Shown: positions 59,346-64,000 of the stretch, one piece after another | Position numbering within the stretch: position 1 is the stretch's first letter | Layout: every line of letters starts with the position of its first letter | Assembly: GCF_027797205.1 (NCBI RefSeq) | Contig: NZ_CP115607.1 | Location: 744,001-808,000, forward strand | DNA length: 64,000 bases | Source of the DNA: Campylobacter sp. VBCF_01 NA2 | GTDB lineage: Bacteria; Campylobacterota; Campylobacteria; Campylobacterales; Campylobacteraceae | Direction: 5' to 3' | Notes under the pieces: model-generated | Databases searched by the model: none | What the model was told of the DNA's origin: nothing | What the model saw: the letters and a program-made list of their open reading frames with translations, nothing else | Program-made: the position numbers and the translations under genes

Positions 59346-61181
59346 TTATTGGATAGTTTTCAGATAGCTATTATCGTTTAGGAACAAATACAGCTCGCCT
59401 AGGACATGCTTTTTCTCTTTTTCTGAAAGCAGTGGCGAGTTTGCGATTCGTTCATTTAGGCTCTCTCTGATATCGACTACATCATAATCCATATCATCTA
59501 AGATATCAATGACAGATTGCGACTCGATAAAATCCGTAATCTCAAATCCGCCGTCTTTTAAAATCACGGTTGCCTCATTTGGGTGAGCGAAGAGGTTGTG
59601 ATTCATACCAAGCACCTCTTGATACGCCCCGACTAAGAAAAATCCGAGGAAATACTCTTCTTCTTCTGGGTCGATATCGTGCAAAAACAAAGGATTATGC
59701 TCTTTATCAAATGTAATCTCGCCGTCGCTATCGCAGGTGATATCCCACAGCGTCGCAGAAAGCGTAGCGCGCTCGTCGAGGTGTTCGAGTGGCATGACTG
59801 GGAAATGCTGTTTAATGCCCCAAAAATCAGGCAAGGATTGGAAAAGCGAGAAATTTACCAAATACCGCTCTTGCGCGTTTCCGAGTGAATTTAAGAAATT
59901 TCCATACTCTTGCTTATTTCCCAAAAGCGCATAAGCCTTGCGCACGACCAAATGCACCAAAATTTCGCCATTTGAGCGATCTGTGAGATCCACATAGCCC
60001 AAATCAAATAGCGTCAGCACGCTCTCCATGTGCGCCATAGCGTCATGCAGGTATTCAAGGGCGTTTGAGGGCTTTAACGAAGTGTAAAGATCGTAAAGCT
60101 CGGTGATGACTGGCGGATTTTCCTTTTTTAAAGCCAGTTTGGCCTCTGTGTATTCTTGGGTAAAAAGCTCCAAAACAGGCGCGACCAGCACAGCGTGGCT
60201 AGCTGCGACATAACGGCCACTTTCTATGAAAATATTTGGCTCGACCTCGTTTTTATCCTGTGCGATTGATTTTAAAAGGAAAACGACATCGTTTGCGTAT
60301 TCTTTGAGAGTATAGTTTCTGCTGAAATTTTCCTTCACTTGTGAATATTCTATCGCCAAACCACCGCCTAAATTTATCGAATTTAGATTTTTAGCACCCA
60401 TTTTGCGAAGTTCGGCGTAGATGTTTCCAGCCTCGACTAACGCCTTTTTGAGAGGGTGAATTTCGGTGATTTGCGAACCGATATGGAAATGAATCATCGT
60501 AAATTGCTCGATTAGATTATTTTTTTTGAGCAAATTTACAGCCTCGATTAGCTCGGTCGAAGTAAGGCCAAATTTGGAGTTTATTCCGCCACTTTTGACC
60601 CAAATTCCGCTACCTGAATTGTGAAGTCGTATGCGAAGCCCGATAAATGGCTTTGGCGCAAAGCGCTCTTTGGCGGTTTCGATTATGGTTTTTAGCTCGT
60701 TTAGACCCTCGATTGTAAGCGTGATATTATGCCCCATCTCTGCGGCGATAAAGCCGATATTGATAAGCTCTTTGTCCTTAAAGCCATTTACGGTGATTGG
60801 CGCGTTGTCGTTGTTATACGCCATGGCTAAAAGCAGTTCTGGCTTAGAACCAGCCTCCAAGCCATACCCGTAAGGCTTGCCGATTTCGACCAAATTTTTC
60901 ACAAATCCCGGGAATTGATTTACTTTGAGCGGATAGACGGCGTTGAATTTGCCCTTGTAGTCAAATTCTTTTATCGCGCGGTTGAAATTCGAGTAAATTT
61001 CGACAATTTGTTTTTTGATAAGGTGCGGAAAACGAAGCAAAATAGGGCCTCTAATGCCGTCAGCCCTGATTTCTTTAACCATATCGACAAGAGGCTGTTT
61101 GAAGTCAGAATTCACGCACAACTTGCCAGAATCAATGACGAAATTTGAATTTCCCCAAATATTTAATCCATAATCGTTCAT
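59346..61181 (-). CDS. speA: Biosynthetic arginine decarboxylase
   Basis: The 611-residue PLP enzyme converts arginine to agmatine for polyamine synthesis. The PLP lysine is K86 in NAVYPLKVNQFPG; EAGSKPELLLAMAYN and FHIGSQITEIHPL are in the TIM barrel, and NLGGGLAIEYSQVKENFSRN is the phosphate loop. The carboxy-terminal DILDDMDYDVVDIRESLNER fits the family. The length is near the usual 630. The start overlaps the hisS stop (ATGA). Confidence 0.96.
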   Translation of the reverse strand: MNDYGLNIWGNSNFVIDSGKLCVNSDFKQPLVDMVKEIRADGIRGPILLRFPHLIKKQIVEIYSNFNRAIKEFDYKGKFNAVYPLKVNQFPGFVKNLVEIGKPYGYGLEAGSKPELLLAMAYNNDNAPITVNGFKDKELINIGFIAAEMGHNITLTIEGLNELKTIIETAKERFAPKPFIGLRIRLHNSGSGIWVKSGGINSKFGLTSTELIEAVNLLKKNNLIEQFTMIHFHIGSQITEIHPLKKALVEAGNIYAELRKMGAKNLNSINLGGGLAIEYSQVKENFSRNYTLKEYANDVVFLLKSIAQDKNEVEPNIFIESGRYVAASHAVLVAPVLELFTQEYTEAKLALKKENPPVITELYDLYTSLKPSNALEYLHDAMAHMESVLTLFDLGYVDLTDRSNGEILVHLVVRKAYALLGNKQEYGNFLNSLGNAQERYLVNFSLFQSLPDFWGIKQHFPVMPLEHLDERATLSATLWDITCDSDGEITFDKEHNPLFLHDIDPEEEEYFLGFFLVGAYQEVLGMNHNLFAHPNEATVILKDGGFEITDFIESQSVIDILDDMDYDVVDIRESLNERIANSPLLSEKEKKHVLGELYLFLNDNSYLKTIQ

Positions 61182-62419
61182 ACTCTATCCTTAAAAAAGT
61201 CTTCGATTTCGTTAAATTTAACCATGTCTTGGCTTTTATCCTCTAAATTTTTGCACCATACGCTAGCATTTTTAAACTCATCTTCGCCGATACATAGGCA
61301 AAATTTAGCCATTTTTGAATCTGCGCTTTTTAGGTGTTTTTGCAAATTTTTTGGCTCGTATGCGATATGAGTTTTGGTGATTGCGCGCAGTTTTTGTCCG
61401 ATAGCAAACGCGCAAGGCACGATTGCCTCGTCCATTGCGCCAATGTAAATTCCACTGCGAGAGCTAGGGGCTTCTTTTAATTTTAAAATTTCGATTAGCC
61501 TTTCAATTCCTATCGCAAAACCCACGCCAAATGTGCTTTTGCCACCCAAAAACTCGACTAGTCTATCGTATCTGCCACCACCTCCGACTGCGCTTTGTGC
61601 GCCAAGCTCACTGCTGACGAACTCAAATGCGGTTTTGCAGTAATAATCTAGCCCTCTAACCAATCGTTTGTCGATTTCGAAATTTAGCCCATTTGCAAGC
61701 AAAATTTCTTGCAATTTTTCAAATTCGCCTTTGCACTCATCGCTTAGATTATCGGTGATTAGCGGGGCAGTGGCAAGCTCGCTTTGGCAGGCTTCGTTTT
61801 TGCAATCAAGCACGCGGATTGGGTTTGTGATAATGCGCCTTTTGCAATCCTCGCAAAGCCTATCCTCGCGCTCGTTTAAAAATTTGATTAGTTTGTTTTT
61901 ATACTCCGGCATGCACGAGCTATCGCCTAGGGAGTTTAGTTTGAGCGTGGTTTTTACGCCTAGTTTGCGCAAAATTTCAGCTAGTAACAAAATCACGCTC
62001 GCGTCCTCATACACGCTTCCCTCGCCAAAACACTCTACGCCGAATTGGTGAAATTCGCGTAGTCTGCCTCGTTGTGGGCGCTCGTAGCGAAACATCGAGC
62101 CGGTGTAGTAAAATTTGCGCACGCCACCAGCTTTGTCGAATTTGTTCTCGATAAATGAGCGAACGACCCCAGCCGTGCCCTCTGGGCGCAGGCAGACGCT
62201 ATCGCCACTTTTATCGCTAAACTCATACATTTCCTTGCCGACTATATCGCTACTCTCGCCCACGCTTCGGCGAAATAGGGCGGTTTGTTCGAGTTTTGGG
62301 GTTTCGATTAGCTCAAATCCATAATTCCTCGCCACGCTTTCACAAACTCGCACGATTTTTGCGAAAAGTTCGGCTTCATAGCCCATTAGGTCGTTCATAC
62401 CACGCAGTGCTTTAATCAT
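61178..62419 (-). CDS. hisS: Histidyl-tRNA synthetase
   Basis: The 413-residue class II synthetase charges tRNA-His. ALRGMNDLMGYEAELFAKIV opens it; YRYERPQRGRLREFHQFGVE-type motif 2 appears as FRYERPQRGRLREFHQFG; histidine-specific motifs VRGLDYYCKTAFEF and GGGGRYDRLVEFLGG follow. The start is ATG at 62419 after AAGGA, overlapping the tmk stop by 8 bp. Confidence 0.97.
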   Translation of the reverse strand: MIKALRGMNDLMGYEAELFAKIVRVCESVARNYGFELIETPKLEQTALFRRSVGESSDIVGKEMYEFSDKSGDSVCLRPEGTAGVVRSFIENKFDKAGGVRKFYYTGSMFRYERPQRGRLREFHQFGVECFGEGSVYEDASVILLLAEILRKLGVKTTLKLNSLGDSSCMPEYKNKLIKFLNEREDRLCEDCKRRIITNPIRVLDCKNEACQSELATAPLITDNLSDECKGEFEKLQEILLANGLNFEIDKRLVRGLDYYCKTAFEFVSSELGAQSAVGGGGRYDRLVEFLGGKSTFGVGFAIGIERLIEILKLKEAPSSRSGIYIGAMDEAIVPCAFAIGQKLRAITKTHIAYEPKNLQKHLKSADSKMAKFCLCIGEDEFKNASVWCKNLEDKSQDMVKFNEIEDFFKDRV

Positions 62420-63041
62420 CTATAAATTCCTTTATTTTTTTTGTTATTTTATCAATATCATCGTTTGCATTGACGATTAAAAAATTTAATTTTAGCTTTT
62501 GTAAGGTAAATTTTATCTTTTCTTGCACCCTAATCAGATACTCCACGCCACGAAGCTCGATTTTATCGTATCCCGCGCGAGTATTTAGCCTAGAAATCAA
62601 ATCATCTTTGCTAATCTCAAAAAATACAAATTTACCATAAATTTCACCACCAAGCGCGATTTTATTTAGCATTACAAGCTCGTCAAATTTAGCGTTTTCA
62701 TCGTTGGCTAGGGCGTAGGCGATACCTGAGATGAAGCTTCTATCGCTTAGGATTAGATTGTGCGAATTTGGCAAAACAACCTTCTCGTGGTGCTCAGCGC
62801 GATCAGCTAAAAACAAAAACATCTCAGCCGTTTTTGAGATACTTCCGCAAATTTGACCTAAATTTATGTGGTTGTCGCCGTTAAATTTGAAATTTTCGTT
62901 TAAAATTATACTACGCAAAATTTCGCCAAACCTCGTAGCACCCGGTTCTTTGGTAACTATCGCGCCAGGATAAATTTCTGCTAGGCGCGATATTTGCGTG
63001 CTTTTGCCAACTCCGTCAATCCCCTCAAAGGCTACAAACAT
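62412..63041 (-). CDS. tmk: Thymidylate kinase
   Basis: The start is ATG at 63041 (TGATG overlap with the coaD stop), preceded by AAGGAAAA; an in-frame TTG one codon earlier is less likely. The 209-residue enzyme phosphorylates dTMP to dTDP. The P-loop FEGIDGVGKSTQ is at the amino terminus, VTKEPGATRFGEIL and LFLADRAEHHEKV follow, and LILSDRSFISGIAYAL holds the conserved DR motif. Confidence 0.96.
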   Translation of the reverse strand: MFVAFEGIDGVGKSTQISRLAEIYPGAIVTKEPGATRFGEILRSIILNENFKFNGDNHINLGQICGSISKTAEMFLFLADRAEHHEKVVLPNSHNLILSDRSFISGIAYALANDENAKFDELVMLNKIALGGEIYGKFVFFEISKDDLISRLNTRAGYDKIELRGVEYLIRVQEKIKFTLQKLKLNFLIVNANDDIDKITKKIKEFIDD

Positions 63042-63514
63042 CAATTTTCCTTTTTAAGCAGTGGCAAAATTTGCTTTGGCACAAACTGCGAAACATCGCC
63101 GTCGTGGCGCAGTATCGTGCGAACCATAGAGCTCGAAATAAAGGCATTTTTCAGGCTTGGCATCAAAAACACACTCTCAAATTTATTCCATAACGATGTG
63201 TTTGTGTAGCTAAGCTGTAATTCGTATTCGAAATCGCTCACCGCGCGCAGTCCCCTAATGCAAAAATTCGTGCCGTGTGATTTAGCGAAATCGACTAGCA
63301 GGTTCGAAAACGGCTCAACTTTGACATTTTTTAGATCGCTAAGGGCAAGCCTTGTCATCTCTAAGCGCTTTTCTAGCGAAAAACAAGGGCTTTTGCTCTC
63401 GCTAAGTGCGATTGCGACGACGACCTCGTCAAAAAGCCCAAGGGCGCGTTTGATTACATCTAAATGACCATTTGTGATAGGATCAAAAGTACCGGGATAG
63501 ATACATTTTCTCAT
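63041..63514 (-). CDS. coaD: Phosphopantetheine adenylyltransferase
   Basis: I chose ATG at 63514, overlapping the ubiX stop (ATGA) and preceded by AAAAGGTGG; an in-frame GTG at 63523 lies within that site. The 157-residue enzyme makes dephospho-CoA from 4'-phosphopantetheine and ATP. CIYPGTFDPITNGHLDVIKR holds the nucleotidyl-transferase motif, FCIRGLRAVSDFEYELQ follows and AFISSSMVRTILRHDGDVS ends the domain. Confidence 0.96.
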   Translation of the reverse strand: MRKCIYPGTFDPITNGHLDVIKRALGLFDEVVVAIALSESKSPCFSLEKRLEMTRLALSDLKNVKVEPFSNLLVDFAKSHGTNFCIRGLRAVSDFEYELQLSYTNTSLWNKFESVFLMPSLKNAFISSSMVRTILRHDGDVSQFVPKQILPLLKKEN

Positions 63515-64000
63515 TTTTGCCACCTTTTAAAGAGATTGTTTGCCACGCCCATGGCGTCGCACCATTTGCCGATTATGAAATTTTGCATATCTTCTAAATT
63601 TTTCGCACCGCTATAACCGCCGATAATGGGCGGAGCGATGATGACGCCGAGATTTGCTAACTCGCTCATTGAACGAAGCGAAATAGGCGATAATGGCATT
63701 TCGCGCACGCCAAGGATTAGTTTTTTGCGCTCTTTTAGCGCGACGGCTGCTGCGCGAATGCTAAGAGTATCGGCGATACCTGCGTGAATTTTCGCTAGTG
63801 AATTGATAGAGCAGGGGGCAAAAATCGTAGCGTCTATACCAAACGAACCAGACGCCACACTCGCGCTAATATCGCTATCATCGAAGAATTTTACAGCTTG
63901 ATTTTCGCTAATGAAATTTGCAAAATTTATATTATTTTCGGATTTTAAGACGATTTTTGCATTTTCGCTTATGATTGCGTAAATTTCGTTTGGTGTGGTC
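63511..64000 (-). CDS. ubiX: Flavin prenyltransferase UbiX, amino-terminal part outside window
   Basis: The frame is open to the right edge, so the start and amino-terminal FMN loop are not seen; about 162 residues are present. UbiX attaches a dimethylallyl group to FMN to make the prenylated cofactor of UbiD decarboxylases. The carboxy-terminal part shows FAPCSINSLAKIHAGIADTL, LKERKKLILGVREMPLSPIS and VIIAPPIIGGYSGAKNLED, characteristic of the family. It is the first visible gene of the ubiX-coaD-tmk-hisS-speA-cysE-aspB operon. Confidence 0.92.
   Translation of the reverse strand, partial: TTPNEIYAIISENAKIVLKSENNINFANFISENQAVKFFDDSDISASVASGSFGIDATIFAPCSINSLAKIHAGIADTLSIRAAAVALKERKKLILGVREMPLSPISLRSMSELANLGVIIAPPIIGGYSGAKNLEDMQNFIIGKWCDAMGVANNLFKRWQK

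Overview
The window looks like a chromosome segment of a Campylobacter-type Campylobacterota. The gene blocks follow orders I remember from Campylobacter jejuni: peb4–fba; metK–sstT–pepF–pcrA–truB–ispE–smpB–clpS–clpA–aat; hemH–oxidoreductase–alaS–maf–pbpA; ubiX–coaD–tmk–hisS–speA–cysE–aspB. DNA is AT-rich, codons end mostly in A/T, genes are packed with 1-17 bp overlaps, and TTG starts are common. Species was not determined. I saw no rRNA, tRNA, CRISPR array, prophage or insertion sequence.

Layout. 1-6.5 kb: a DegT-fold aminotransferase-like gene (runs off the left edge, lacks the PLP lysine), nadE, cmoB, a Tat-exported transglutaminase-like protein, a MerT-like membrane protein with two MerP-like metal-binding proteins, pepD and nth. 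6.5-12.7 kb: two tandem PEB4/SurA-type chaperones, each with its own promoter, fba, a MotA/TolQ-like plus OmpA/MotB-like pair and a PLP desulfhydrase/deaminase-like gene. 12.7-16.8 kb: an accessory patch with a type IIG restriction-modification enzyme carrying palindromic repeats in frame, then a small GIY-YIG nuclease gene bracketed by the same repeats. 16.8-20.4 kb: hisD and two unrecognised envelope proteins. 20.4-21.5 kb: about 1.1 kb made almost entirely of the repeats. 21.5-26.8 kb: two tandem Sel1/Hcp-like proteins, pyk, mqo and metK on the minus strand. 26.9-41.5 kb: plus-strand core genes from sstT to ftsI and a nucleotide-sugar dehydrogenase. 41.5-49 kb: hemH and an oxidoreductase (minus), then alaS, a membrane protein, maf and pbpA. 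49.0-49.4 kb: more repeats and a GC-rich hairpin. 49.4-55.3 kb: pdxJ, ppx/gppA, yqeY, groESL with a CIRCE operator, a lipoprotein, a DUF4298 protein and a Sel1 protein. 55.3-64 kb: an M48 peptidase, two YbjQ-type proteins and the minus-strand ubiX-to-aspB operon.

The most unusual content is the repeat family. Units share outer arms (TGTCATTGCGAG and GAAGCAATCCA or a close variant), but the core between them differs from unit to unit and is self-complementary in many units. They occur inside the restriction gene as open reading frame, flank the GIY-YIG nuclease on both sides, fill the 20.4-21.5 kb gap and recur at 49 kb. Their linkers carry a near-consensus sigma70 promoter pointing into the next hairpin. 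A nuclease-linked, hairpin-diversifying mobile repeat system is the best candidate for something undescribed; its mobility is inference.

Two synteny gaps (no csrA between truB and ispE; no fliE-flgC-flgB after ftsI) fit a lineage that has lost or moved flagellar genes.
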